Source: an uncultured Bacteroidales bacterium
Lineage (GTDB): Bacteria > Bacteroidota > Bacteroidia > Bacteroidales > Muribaculaceae
Direction: 5' to 3'
Assembly (NCBI GenBank): GCA_945828175.1
Contig: CALZQD010000010.1
Span: forward strand, 1 to 14,963
DNA length: 14,963 bases
The notes below the pieces were generated by a model. It was given only the letters and a program-made list of their open reading frames with translations. It made no database searches and had not been told where the DNA came from. Below, in pieces: positions 1-7,148 of the stretch (its first letter is position 1; every line of letters begins with the position of its first letter). The position numbers and the translations under genes are program-made.

Positions 1-44
1 CACACTGCATATCGTCGGCAGCGTCAGATGTGTATAAGAGACAG
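1..44 (+). other. Illumina Nextera adapter and i5 index (sequencing artefact)
   Basis: These bases are synthetic. Positions 26-44 are exactly the 19-bp Tn5 mosaic end AGATGTGTATAAGAGACAG, and 12-25 are exactly the Nextera read-1 tail TCGTCGGCAGCGTC. Positions 4-11 read ACTGCATA, which I recognise from memory as the Nextera i5 index 506, and 1-3 (CAC) match the end of the P5 primer. Genomic sequence starts at base 45. Base 1 is therefore a true contig end, not an arbitrary cut. Translated, the adapter gives the well-known artefact peptides MCIRDR and MYKRQ. Confidence 0.98.
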
Positions 45-495
45 GCTTTATCAGGAGTTCAAGAACATACGCCAGTCGCTCATCATCCTCGTCAATATGC
101 CGCTGGCGATGATAGGCGCGATATTCATGCTCAAAGTGACCTCGGGCGAGATCAACATTCCGGCCATCATCGGCTTCATCTCGCTCATGGGCATCACCAC
201 CCGCAACGGCATGCTGCTGATGAACCGCTACAACCGTCTACGCGACGAAGGCTACAGCCCGGTCGACCGCGTCATCACCGGCTCGTGCGACCGACTGCTG
301 CCCATCGTCATGACAGCGCTGACATCGGCCCTTGCGCTGATACCGCTCGCTGTCAACGGCGACAAGCCCGGCAACGAGATTCAGTCGCCCATGGCTGTCG
401 TCATCCTCGGCGGTCTTATCACGTCGACCATCCTGAATATGTTTGTCGTCCCGGCTATCTACCTAATAACAAACAAGGAACATGAAACAGAATAA
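45..495 (+). CDS. RND efflux pump, C-terminal fragment (CusA/CzcA-like, HME type)
   Basis: This is the last ~149 residues of an inner-membrane proton-driven resistance-nodulation-division pump, normally 1,000-1,050 residues long. The fragment spans what corresponds to TM9-TM12. TM9 is the SLIILVNMPLAMIGAIFML stretch. TM10 contains GFISLMGITTRNGMLLMN, the 'TRNG' form typical of heavy-metal (CusA/CzcA) pumps. TM11 is LLPIVMTALTSALALIPLAV, and TM12 contains GGLITSTILNMFVVPAIYLI. The motif PGNEIQSPMAVV before TM12 also fits the HME branch. The ATG at 28 lies inside the Nextera adapter and is not a real start; the first fully native codon is at 46. The last 14 bases overlap the TolC-family gene, implying translational coupling in an efflux operon whose pump 5' end, and probably its membrane fusion protein, lie off the contig. 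The substrate (Cu/Ag, Zn/Co/Cd or a drug) cannot be told from this part. Confidence 0.93.
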
Positions 496-1675
496 ATTCG
501 GCGCCATATGCCTCGCCCTCGCGGCAGCCGCCACAGCCCATGCCGGCACAGGCGCCTACGACACCATAATCTCGCAAGTTGTCGATAACAACCTCGCCCT
601 CAAGGCCGAGAAAGCCTCGCTCGAGAGCCGCGGCCTCGAAATCAAGGCCGAGAACAACCTCGCCGACCCCGAGGTCGGCTTCGAGCATCAGTGGGGAAAG
701 GGCTCGCTCGGCAACAAATGGAACGTCACCGTCAGCCAGTCGTTTGACTGGCCCGGTGCCTACCGCGCCCGCAGCCGCGCCTCGCAGGAGGCCGAAAACG
801 CCTTCGCCATGCTCTACCGCAGCAAGGAGAACGAGCTGAGGCTCAACACGCGCCGTCTGCTCATCGACATCACCTACTGCCTGCAGCGCCGCAAGCTTAC
901 AGAGACCATCAGCGACAACGTCAGCCGCCTGAACGAGCTGATTTCCAAGGCTTACGAACATGGTCAGGCCACCATCCTCGACCTCAGCAAAATCAAGCTT
1001 CAGCTCGCCGAAAGCCGCACGGCGCTCGAGACCATCGACAGCGAACTGGCCTCGCTGCGCGCCGACCTCATCGCCCTCAACGGCAATCAGAATGTGGCGA
1101 TTGACGGCCTCGACAGCTACGACAGCGACCGGTTGCTGACCGAAGAGCAGTATCTCGAGACTATAGACCGCAGCGACGTCATGGCCGCCTCGCTCAGAGC
1201 CGAGCACGACTATCAGCTCGCCGGAGCCCGCGCCGCCCGCCTTGGCGCCTACCCCGGTTTCAGCCTCGGCTACGTCCATAACGTCGAGTTAGGTGAAAAA
1301 TTCAACGGTTTCTCGGTCAGCGTCACCCTGCCCTTCTTCTCAAACCGTCATAAAAGCCAGAGCGCCCGACTCGCCGCCGAAGCAGCCGAACTCGCCGTCA
1401 CCGACTACCGCATGTCGGCCCAGACGCGCATCGTCACCGACTTCGCCGCCGCGCGCCGCATCGAAAAACGCATCGACGCTTACGACGCCATCTTCGCCAA
1501 CGACGTCGACTATCTCGCGCTACTGAAGAAGTCATACGACGGCGGACAGATAACCGTACTCGACTACCTCCTTGAAATCAACTATTTCACCGAGGCGCGC
1601 CTCAACTATCTCTCGCTCTGCCACGACTACCGCCTCCGCCTCGCCGACCTCAACCGATACATTACCACCGATTGA
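482..1675 (+). CDS. TolC-family outer-membrane efflux channel (CusC/CzcC-like)
   Basis: This 397-residue protein is the outer-membrane exit duct of the tripartite pump whose RND gene overlaps its start by 14 bp. Residues 1-22 form a signal peptide (MKQNKF, a hydrophobic core, cleavage likely after AHA). No lipobox Cys is present, unlike CusC. The internal duplication of the TolC fold is visible: K-Y-x-x-G-Q-A-T-I-L-D at about 156-167 and K-S-Y-D-G-G-Q-I-T-V-L-D at about 350-361 occupy equivalent positions in the two OEP halves. Other family signs are ADPEVGFEHQWG (61-72), QSFDWPG (86-92) and the beta-strand stretch GFSVSVTLPFFSNRHK near 275-291. Long amphipathic helices lie between these. The length is normal for the CzcC-like branch. 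A strong terminator follows within about 15 bases of the stop, so this is the last gene of the operon. The family is certain; the exported substrate is unknown. Confidence 0.93.
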   Translation: MKQNKFGAICLALAAAATAHAGTGAYDTIISQVVDNNLALKAEKASLESRGLEIKAENNLADPEVGFEHQWGKGSLGNKWNVTVSQSFDWPGAYRARSRASQEAENAFAMLYRSKENELRLNTRRLLIDITYCLQRRKLTETISDNVSRLNELISKAYEHGQATILDLSKIKLQLAESRTALETIDSELASLRADLIALNGNQNVAIDGLDSYDSDRLLTEEQYLETIDRSDVMAASLRAEHDYQLAGARAARLGAYPGFSLGYVHNVELGEKFNGFSVSVTLPFFSNRHKSQSARLAAEAAELAVTDYRMSAQTRIVTDFAAARRIEKRIDAYDAIFANDVDYLALLKKSYDGGQITVLDYLLEINYFTEARLNYLSLCHDYRLRLADLNRYITTD

Positions 1676-1690
1676 ACCGGCTCTTATACC

Positions 1691-1726
1691 AACAAAAAAA
1701 GCGGGGTGCGCCCCGCTTTTTTTGTT
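1691..1726. terminator. Bidirectional intrinsic terminator between convergent genes
   Basis: A perfect 16-bp inverted repeat: AACAAAAAAAGCGGGG (1691-1706), loop TGCG (1707-1710), then CCCCGCTTTTTTTGTT (1711-1726). The GC core is flanked by seven A's on one side and seven T's on the other, so it can end transcription in both directions. It serves the TolC-family gene (+) and the fimbrillin gene (-), whose stop codons converge on it. Confidence 0.95.
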
Positions 1727-1742
1727 TTATGATGGAGTAATT

Positions 1743-2783
1743 TCACATTTCATCAATTGAAAAATCGTCGACTGTCACGTCAAACTCAATCTTGTCAAGG
1801 ACGTCAGGATTGTTGATTTCTATATTGTATATATAAGCATGGCCCGGTTTCCATTCCTTGACAGTTCCGGATGTTGTCGGATACACAATGCGTCCGTAAG
1901 GAGATTCGGCCACAAGCATATAATCGGGCGTCTTCGAGTTAGGCCACAGCTTGACTCCGGTCGCAGTGTCAAATATCTCGCAGTCAATCTGAATGAATGT
2001 ACCCGTATAATCAGAACCTGTCAATTGTGTTTCGCCTAAAAGCTGAGGTATCGCGAAACTATAATTGAGGTTGTTTTCGGTGTAATCGGTCGGCACAGGT
2101 GTAAGAGTAACCGCTTCATCCTCACTTATAGCATAGAACAGAAGAGTTTTCCCCAATTTTTTGAATAGCGACCATGAACCGACAACATCAGGCGTCGATG
2201 CGAGCGTCGACTCTGTCGGGAAGTTAAAAGTACCCTGCAGATACAGGTTGCAAAGTGAGATATGGCCGACTTTGACAGAAATACGCTGATTGGAGCTGCT
2301 GAGCATCACACTGACCCGCGACAAGGCATGGCGGAAGTTCAGCAACACCGGCGCGGCCTGTTGTGTCACCTGCGTCTTCACTGAATACAGCAGGTCGACA
2401 TTGCCGGGATTGAGGTAATCGGGTATGTTACCACCCTCCATTCCTTTGATATCGGGCGAATTCGTAATATCAGGGCTGAAAGCATAAAAGTTGATGGGAT
2501 TCACGGGCCAATACGCCTCCGGCGAATATGTCCACGAACCTCCGTCACGAGTCACTTTCACTCCGTCCATAAGAGTCTCGCCCTCGGTAAAAGCATAGAC
2601 TACAAACTCTTTCAATGTAGCGGTCGTGGTCGATGCGGCGCGGGAAGCATGCGGCGCGACAGCACTGAATGATATGACATTGCTACTGACCGGCGCATCG
2701 TTCTCTCTGTCACTGCAAGAAGCAAGTGCGCTTGCGGCGGCTATACCTATCACGCCGAGAATCTTCATTTTTGTTTTCATCAT
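1743..2783 (-). CDS. Fimbrillin-family (Mfa_like_1) surface lipoprotein
   Basis: This 346-residue exported lipoprotein matches the fimbrillin family found across Bacteroidales, whose members form or decorate surface fimbriae. The signal peptide is residues 1-22 with lipobox ALASC (Cys23). The residues after the Cys (SDREND) are acidic, as in Bacteroidota lipoproteins sent to the cell surface. Three hallmark stretches are visible: YWPVNPINFYAFSP (91-104), LNFRHALSRVSV (148-159) and WKPGHAYIYNIEIN (311-324) near the end. It is the second gene of a pair, 69 bases after the DUF5119 gene, with a shared terminator downstream. Two adjacent Met codons (2783, 2780) and Met6 could all start it; there is no Shine-Dalgarno sequence to decide. 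GC content is visibly lower than in the genes on either side. Whether it is a stalk, anchor or tip subunit, or a non-fimbrial relative, cannot be settled here. Confidence 0.88.
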   Translation of the reverse strand: MMKTKMKILGVIGIAAASALASCSDRENDAPVSSNVISFSAVAPHASRAASTTTATLKEFVVYAFTEGETLMDGVKVTRDGGSWTYSPEAYWPVNPINFYAFSPDITNSPDIKGMEGGNIPDYLNPGNVDLLYSVKTQVTQQAAPVLLNFRHALSRVSVMLSSSNQRISVKVGHISLCNLYLQGTFNFPTESTLASTPDVVGSWSLFKKLGKTLLFYAISEDEAVTLTPVPTDYTENNLNYSFAIPQLLGETQLTGSDYTGTFIQIDCEIFDTATGVKLWPNSKTPDYMLVAESPYGRIVYPTTSGTVKEWKPGHAYIYNIEINNPDVLDKIEFDVTVDDFSIDEM

Positions 2784-2852
2784 TTTTATAGTATTAATTC
2801 AATAATAGCGTTTTGCAACACAACATAAATCTCTATATAAAATAAACGCTCT

Positions 2853-3794
2853 TCAACTGTTTATGTTTATGATGACTGAAATCCAGCCGTCGACACCGAC
2901 CTCGAAAGCCCCGGGATTATCGACCTGTTCCGATTGTTCAATTTTCAGACCGTGTATGATAACCTTCACATCCAGCGGATCTTCGGCTTCACGCACCAGA
3001 GCTGTCACATCAAACGAGTAACTGAACTTGCGGTTATCAGCAAGCAACACCACCAGTGTCAGCTTATTGTCAGTATCGGGAGTCACGGGTATGCCGAATG
3101 TTACAAAATCACCTTCTATAACCGAATCACCGTTTTTATGCGCGTCAGATATGACTGTCACAGGATAATTTTCCTTACCACCGGTGGCAAGATTTAACGC
3201 ACCGGCCAGACCACTGAACGTGACGCCCATCGCCTTCACTCCGTCGAGATTCTCGACATCGTCTATGATAAAACTGTATCGTGCGGTCAGCTGCCTCTGC
3301 TGCAGAGTGAGGATAAAGTCTTTTGAATATCGACTTTGGCCGCCATCGGCAGAATAAGTCAGACCGGTATAATCGATTGCGACCCGGTCATAACTGCAGC
3401 CCCACATCATATCGGGGCATTTAACAAGCCGCTGGCCGCCGACGGGCTCACGACAGACCAAGTCGGTGTAAGCCGTATAGCCTCTGTAGCCTTCATCTTC
3501 TCTGAATCTTACATTATATGTATCGTCGTTAAAACTCAACACACTATAGCAACCGGGCGGCAGACTGACGCGGCCTCCTTCCTTACCGGGGAAATCAAAA
3601 CGCCACGGCTCGCCGCCATCGGCCGCAAAAAACAGGCAGGCCATGCCTTCAGGTTCTGCGTTGACAGCCTGACTCCAGTCATTATCAACCGTAATCATCA
3701 ATGTCGAAGGGCAATTATCGTAATCATATATACACGACGACAGCATCAGACTCAGAATGAGCATAGATTTTAGCGGATGTCGGCACGGATACAT
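2853..3794 (-). CDS. DUF5119 lipoprotein, fimbrial-cassette partner
   Basis: A 313-residue predicted lipoprotein. The open frame extends to an ATG at 3896, but that start lies inside the hairpin of the upstream gene's terminator. The ATG at 3794 gives a proper signal peptide with lipobox LMLSSC (Cys21), so I choose it; Met11 of that product (3764) is a second option. Family signs are VDNDWS (36-41), PEGMACLFFAADGGEPWRFD (48-67), VSLPPGCYSVLSFNDDT (76-92) and CPDMMWG (126-132). These match the DUF5119 pattern known from Bacteroidales, where such genes often sit beside fimbrillin genes. No function is established for the family; a role as an anchor or minor subunit, like that of Mfa2/FimB proteins, is inference from context. 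It is the first gene of the pair and shares its lower GC content. An unusual hairpin lies 26 bases upstream of the start codon. Confidence 0.8.
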   Translation of the reverse strand: MYPCRHPLKSMLILSLMLSSCIYDYDNCPSTLMITVDNDWSQAVNAEPEGMACLFFAADGGEPWRFDFPGKEGGRVSLPPGCYSVLSFNDDTYNVRFREDEGYRGYTAYTDLVCREPVGGQRLVKCPDMMWGCSYDRVAIDYTGLTYSADGGQSRYSKDFILTLQQRQLTARYSFIIDDVENLDGVKAMGVTFSGLAGALNLATGGKENYPVTVISDAHKNGDSVIEGDFVTFGIPVTPDTDNKLTLVVLLADNRKFSYSFDVTALVREAEDPLDVKVIIHGLKIEQSEQVDNPGAFEVGVDGWISVIININS

Positions 3795-3820
3795 AATATG
3801 AATACTGATATTTTCATAAG

Positions 3821-3850
3821 AAAAACACTTGTAGACAAACAAGTGTTTTT
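3821..3850. terminator. Perfect hairpin just upstream of the DUF5119 start
   Basis: AAAAACACTTG (3821-3831), an 8-base loop, then CAAGTGTTTTT (3840-3850): a perfect 11-bp inverted repeat with U-runs on both arms when transcribed. Read on the - strand it ends 26 bases before the ATG at 3794. It may be a second terminator in tandem with the one at 3861-3905, or a structured leader or attenuator for the fimbrillin cassette. The hairpin is certain; its role is not. Confidence 0.6.
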
Positions 3851-3860
3851 CAATTGCGCA

Positions 3861-3905
3861 AAAAACAGCAACGCCTGCACATGCCGAAAGGCACACACAG
3901 GCGTT
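3861..3905 (-). terminator. Intrinsic terminator of the peptidase/TPR/DUF4293 cluster
   Basis: On the - strand, arm AACGCCTG (3905-3898) pairs with CAGGCGTT (3877-3870). A smaller inner stem GGCA/TGCC encloses the loop at 3886-3889. After a short gap there are six T's (complement of the A's at 3861-3866). It begins 26 bases after the stop of the DUF4293 gene, as expected for the end of that transcript. Confidence 0.85.
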
Positions 3906-3931
3906 GTCTTAAGAATTTTAAACCGGTGGAA

Positions 3932-4351
3932 TCAGCGCAGGCGGTTGTAGCTGTCAAGGAGCTTGCGGTCGCGGTTCATCATCGTGTAGGCGCCGAGAGC
4001 GAGGATAAAGGTCACCACGAGGAGCGTGACGCCGCCGAGTATGACGAGATGGGCGTCGGGCATGGCATAGTAGACGATGAAAATGCCTGTGACTATGGCG
4101 GCGACGAGCAACACCATCGACACGAGCGTCATGGTCATCTGACGCTTGAGGTCTTTATACATAAATATCGACAGGAACAGGACGATGCCGATGAGAATGC
4201 TGACAATCATAAGCACGGGGGCATCTTTGAGGTAAACGCCTTCGACCTGCTCGGCCGCGGCCGAAACCGTGGCGAAGGGTGTCGAACAGAAAATTGCCAT
4301 AACAATTACCGCGAGAGCGAGCAAAACGGTCTGCCATCTTTGAATTACCAT
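3932..4351 (-). CDS. DUF4293 family four-TM membrane protein
   Basis: A 139-residue inner-membrane protein with four predicted membrane segments at about 8-26, 45-64, 72-95 and 101-124. The N-terminal pattern MVIQRWQTVLLALA and the charged C-terminal tail DRKLLDSYNRLR match the DUF4293 family, which is confined largely to Bacteroidota and has no known function. The length is typical. It starts 5 bases after the stop of the TPR gene, so the two are almost certainly cotranscribed and perhaps translationally coupled; a terminator follows. No catalytic residues or ligand-binding motif can be seen. Confidence 0.85.
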   Translation of the reverse strand: MVIQRWQTVLLALAVIVMAIFCSTPFATVSAAAEQVEGVYLKDAPVLMIVSILIGIVLFLSIFMYKDLKRQMTMTLVSMVLLVAAIVTGIFIVYYAMPDAHLVILGGVTLLVVTFILALGAYTMMNRDRKLLDSYNRLR

Positions 4352-4356
4352 ATATT

Positions 4357-6558
4357 TTAAGATTTTAATGAGTTAATAATCGCATCTATCATAAGTGGTT
4401 TGTATGTCACGTCGACGCCGGCCTCGGCAAGAAGTTCGGTGTCTTTGTCGAGACGACTCACGAGGTCTCTGACGCCGTCGGGCACGAGAGTGCAATAGCG
4501 CTTATAGCCTTCGACGGCACCGGCGATGTCGTTTTCGGCCCATGCCAGATGGGCGCGTCCGATGCAGTCTTCAGCCGTAGCCTCAGAGGCGAAGAGGCGG
4601 TCGTAACAGCGGCGGCTCTGCTCATATTCGCGCATAAGGAAGTATAGACCGGCGAGCGCGCGGGCGGGTTTGAGCGACGCTTCGTCGATAAATTCGGCTT
4701 TGAGGAAGCTGTTGACGGCTTTGTCATAGTCTTTTATCTTTGCGTAGAGATTGCCCTGTGTCATGGCGAGCTCAAACGACTGCGGGTCGAGTTTCTCGAG
4801 GCGGGCGCAGACGGCGAGCGCGCGGTCATACTGACCGAGGCAGCGCAGCACATAGATATATCGCCGCAGGGTCCAGCGGTTCGTGCCGTCGAGCAAGTCG
4901 CTCTGCTCATAGGCCAAGGCGGCGCGGTCGTAAAGGCCGAGGCGCTCATAGGCGTATCCGAGCTGACGGCTGCGGGCGGCCGACGGGTCGGCGGTTTCGT
5001 CGACAAGGGTCAGATAGTGTATCGCCTTGTCGTAGCACTGCAGCTTGATATACCGCGCGGCGAGCGACTCGAGCTCCTCAGGGTCGCTGAAATCTTCGGC
5101 GAGACGCGGGTTGTCGAGGACGTCGACGACGTTGGCAAAGGGGTTATAGAATTCGCCCTTGCGACGGAAGAGCTTGTAGAAGCGGTATATGCTGAGGATA
5201 TAGTTGTTTGTCACGACTTTACGCTGGGCCGGCGGCAGCGTGGCCATCACACCGAGCGATTCGCTGAACTGGCGTGAATGTATGTCGAACTGTTTCATCA
5301 TCATCTCGCGCTGTGCCGACGGCATCATCGACACTGACAGTATCATCGAATACTTGTCGCCGTCGCAGATATATGGCGCGCTGTCGATGAGCGTCGCGAA
5401 GGTGGCGTCTTTGGTGATGTCGTTGTCGCTCACGACAGTCAGGCCGGTGCGATAAGGCATAAACCAGTTGGCGACGTCGTTGAAGAACGGGAATTGCTTG
5501 AGATTGGCGAAAGTGGCGAGGAACACGTCGCTGCCCTGCTCCTGCATCTCGCCGAATTCTTTCAATGTGTCGCGCATTTTGCTGTCTGACAGCAGTTCAG
5601 CCAAGTCGGGATTGTCCTCGGGCGACATGGCGTCGGCGTCGAGCGACATCTCTTCGAGGCGCTCGCTTATATCCCGGCTCATCTTCTTTATCTTCGGCAT
5701 TATCTCGTCGCGGAGGCGCGCCGATATGCGCTCGGTGTCGGCTGTCTTGACGAGCTCCTTGAATGTGATGGCGAGGTTTTCATACCATCCGGGCAACTCT
5801 CTGACTGCGGCGAGATGCTTGTCGAAGCTGTCTGAGAAGACAGCCTTGTCGTATTTCATCATGGCGATGACATAGCCGACCATGGCGCGCGACGACACGG
5901 AGGTCGAGTTATATTTATAGCCGTCGAGGAGCAGGTCGAAGCGGCGCTCGTCGAAGAATTCGAGCAGTCCGAGGGTAATGCCGCTGACAAAAAGCGCCTT
6001 GGCTTCGTCAGAGATGGCTTCGTCGTCGAGCATGGCGGCAATCGTGGCGGCATCGTCGGGGCTTAGCGGATAAGTGGTCCACAGGCGGTTGAAGATGTCT
6101 GTCTCGATCAGCTCGCTGCGGCGGCGCACCTCGCGGGTCGCCTCGGTGCCGTTTTCGATGGCCTTGAAGGGCGAGATGGCGTCGAGTGATTTCAAGTAGG
6201 CGGCATAGAGCGAGGCGAAAGTCTCGTCTTTGCGCACCGACAGGCTCCTGACTGTGTTGTAATAGAGCGTCGGAGTCTCAGGCAACGACAATGAGCGCAC
6301 GAGCAAGTCCCTGACAGCAGTCGCGCTGCTGATGAGCGAGCGGTAGAGCGCGTCACGCCCCGGGTCGGCGACGCCATCGGCAAAATATTTAAGCAGATAG
6401 CTGTAGCTCTGGCGTATCGTGGCGACACGGTCGTTAAGCCGCCATTCGCCGGCCGATTCCGAGACATTCGTCAGCATGTCGAGCGCTTCGAGCAGTCGGC
6501 GGCTGTCGAGCGCCGCATCGAAATCACGTTTGAATTTATCTATCTCTTTGGCTGTCAT
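4357..6558 (-). CDS. TPR-repeat protein, Bacteroidales, function unknown
   Basis: A 733-residue protein with no signal peptide or membrane segment, hence probably cytoplasmic. The first ~480 residues are helical and not assignable to a named domain. They include a charged, possibly coiled stretch at about 288-345 and the aromatic run FPFFNDVANWFMPY (357-370). From about 505 to 690 there are consecutive TPR-like units, with recognisable patterns such as YIKLQCYDKAIHYL, LGYAYERLGLYDRAALAYEQ, LRCLGQYDRALAVCARLEKL, GNLYAKIKDYDKAVNSFLKA and AGLYFLMREYEQSRRCYDRL. TPR arrays usually serve as protein-binding scaffolds; the partner is unknown. It is flanked in one transcription unit by the YcxB-like gene (75 bases upstream) and the DUF4293 gene (5 bases downstream). 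A possible own promoter lies just upstream. Confidence is high for the gene and the TPR assignment, low for any role. Confidence 0.85.
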   Translation of the reverse strand: MTAKEIDKFKRDFDAALDSRRLLEALDMLTNVSESAGEWRLNDRVATIRQSYSYLLKYFADGVADPGRDALYRSLISSATAVRDLLVRSLSLPETPTLYYNTVRSLSVRKDETFASLYAAYLKSLDAISPFKAIENGTEATREVRRRSELIETDIFNRLWTTYPLSPDDAATIAAMLDDEAISDEAKALFVSGITLGLLEFFDERRFDLLLDGYKYNSTSVSSRAMVGYVIAMMKYDKAVFSDSFDKHLAAVRELPGWYENLAITFKELVKTADTERISARLRDEIMPKIKKMSRDISERLEEMSLDADAMSPEDNPDLAELLSDSKMRDTLKEFGEMQEQGSDVFLATFANLKQFPFFNDVANWFMPYRTGLTVVSDNDITKDATFATLIDSAPYICDGDKYSMILSVSMMPSAQREMMMKQFDIHSRQFSESLGVMATLPPAQRKVVTNNYILSIYRFYKLFRRKGEFYNPFANVVDVLDNPRLAEDFSDPEELESLAARYIKLQCYDKAIHYLTLVDETADPSAARSRQLGYAYERLGLYDRAALAYEQSDLLDGTNRWTLRRYIYVLRCLGQYDRALAVCARLEKLDPQSFELAMTQGNLYAKIKDYDKAVNSFLKAEFIDEASLKPARALAGLYFLMREYEQSRRCYDRLFASEATAEDCIGRAHLAWAENDIAGAVEGYKRYCTLVPDGVRDLVSRLDKDTELLAEAGVDVTYKPLMIDAIINSLKS

Positions 6559-6589
6559 TGGCTGTTGTTTGATTTCTTGTTTAATGCTT

Positions 6590-6597
6590 CAAATATA
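6590..6597 (-). promoter_or_regulatory. Possible Bacteroides -7 element upstream of the TPR gene
   Basis: On the - strand this reads TATATTTG, an exact match to the Bacteroides consensus TAnnTTTG. It sits 31 bases before the ATG at 6558 in the only sizeable gap (75 bases) within the cluster. The best upstream TTTG is about 24 bases away, somewhat further than the usual ~20, so the -33 half is weak. It could give the TPR and DUF4293 genes a promoter separate from the peptidase. Confidence 0.4.
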
Positions 6598-6633
6598 ACG
6601 CTTAAAAGGCAAATTTTGTGCCAAAAATAGCTA

Positions 6634-7131
6634 TCAATCTTCGACATAGTCGTCAAATCGCGATAAAACTGTCTCCCAGACCTCAGGCGCGAAGGCTTCG
6701 GTCGGCACGACAAGCCCCGGACGACGCTTTCGGGCGAACTGAAAAGTCACCGCCCGCGACGAGCGCGAGATGCCCCTGAACTCGCCCCAGTCGAAGAAGT
6801 CGGGAGCGAAGCGCGACGGGCTGTCTTCGTCGCGGCCGAGGTATTCGACGGTCAGTCCGCGGTCGTCGGCGACGAGTCGCTGCGGCTCCGAGAGCCTGAC
6901 GGTCTCGGGAGCGAGTCCCTCTTTGAGCCACACCATCGTCAGCGCCATCGGGAAAACGATAAACACTAAAATGAGCGTCACATAGATGAAGCGTGTGTCG
7001 TAGCACGAGGCCACGACGAGCGCCGCAAGGGGCAGAACGACCGCCGCAAGGTGGCGCGTCAGCCATGAAAAGGCAATCCCGCGCATCACTCGCGCGGGAT
7101 CACACTTATATTCATTGCTGATATATCGCAT
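6634..7131 (-). CDS. YcxB-like two-TM membrane protein
   Basis: A 165-residue protein with two membrane segments at about 24-43 and 47-68, a very short turn between them, and a soluble C-terminal half of about 95 residues that probably faces the cytoplasm. The C-terminal region (DFFDWGEFRGISRSSRAVTF, then RPGLVVPTEAFAPEVWETVL) resembles the YcxB-like domain: a conserved W in 'x-W-x-x-F/I', a beta strand, then a 'hP-x-x-A-F' turn leading into a helix. The function of this family is not known. The gene follows the peptidase by 17 bases and precedes the TPR gene by 75, so it belongs to the same cluster. The membrane topology is clear; the family name is a fold-pattern judgement and may be wrong. 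Confidence 0.7.
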   Translation of the reverse strand: MRYISNEYKCDPARVMRGIAFSWLTRHLAAVVLPLAALVVASCYDTRFIYVTLILVFIVFPMALTMVWLKEGLAPETVRLSEPQRLVADDRGLTVEYLGRDEDSPSRFAPDFFDWGEFRGISRSSRAVTFQFARKRRPGLVVPTEAFAPEVWETVLSRFDDYVED

Positions 7132-7148
7132 GGCTGTGACGGTTTGGG

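Noticed and set aside
30..485. A 151-codon + frame beginning MYKRQ
   Set aside because: Its start is in the Nextera adapter and the remainder is an out-of-frame reading of the RND pump gene (rich in H, R and P).
455..1279. A 274-codon open frame on the - strand opposite the TolC-family gene
   Set aside because: It is the reverse reading of a convincing TolC-family gene with signal peptide and internal repeat. The antisense product has the same V/G/E/A-rich shadow composition.
3821..3850. Inverted repeat as a flank of an invertible promoter (phase variation)
   Set aside because: The arms are separated by only 8 bases, no second distant copy of the arm was seen nearby, and no invertase gene is in the window.
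3795..3896. The 34-residue N-terminal extension of the DUF5119 protein
   Set aside because: The start at 3896 lies within the upstream terminator, and the extension places a second hairpin in the coding region and buries the lipobox signal peptide.
3854..4360. A 168-codon + frame opposite the DUF4293 gene
   Set aside because: It is antisense to a well-formed four-TM protein and begins inside a terminator hairpin; its E/D/H-rich composition mirrors the hydrophobic codons on the other strand.
6608..6622. Short palindrome GGCA-N7-TGCC in the gap before the TPR gene, as an operator
   Set aside because: Only four base pairs per arm in a short A/T-rich spacer; such a match is easily due to chance and no regulator is nearby.
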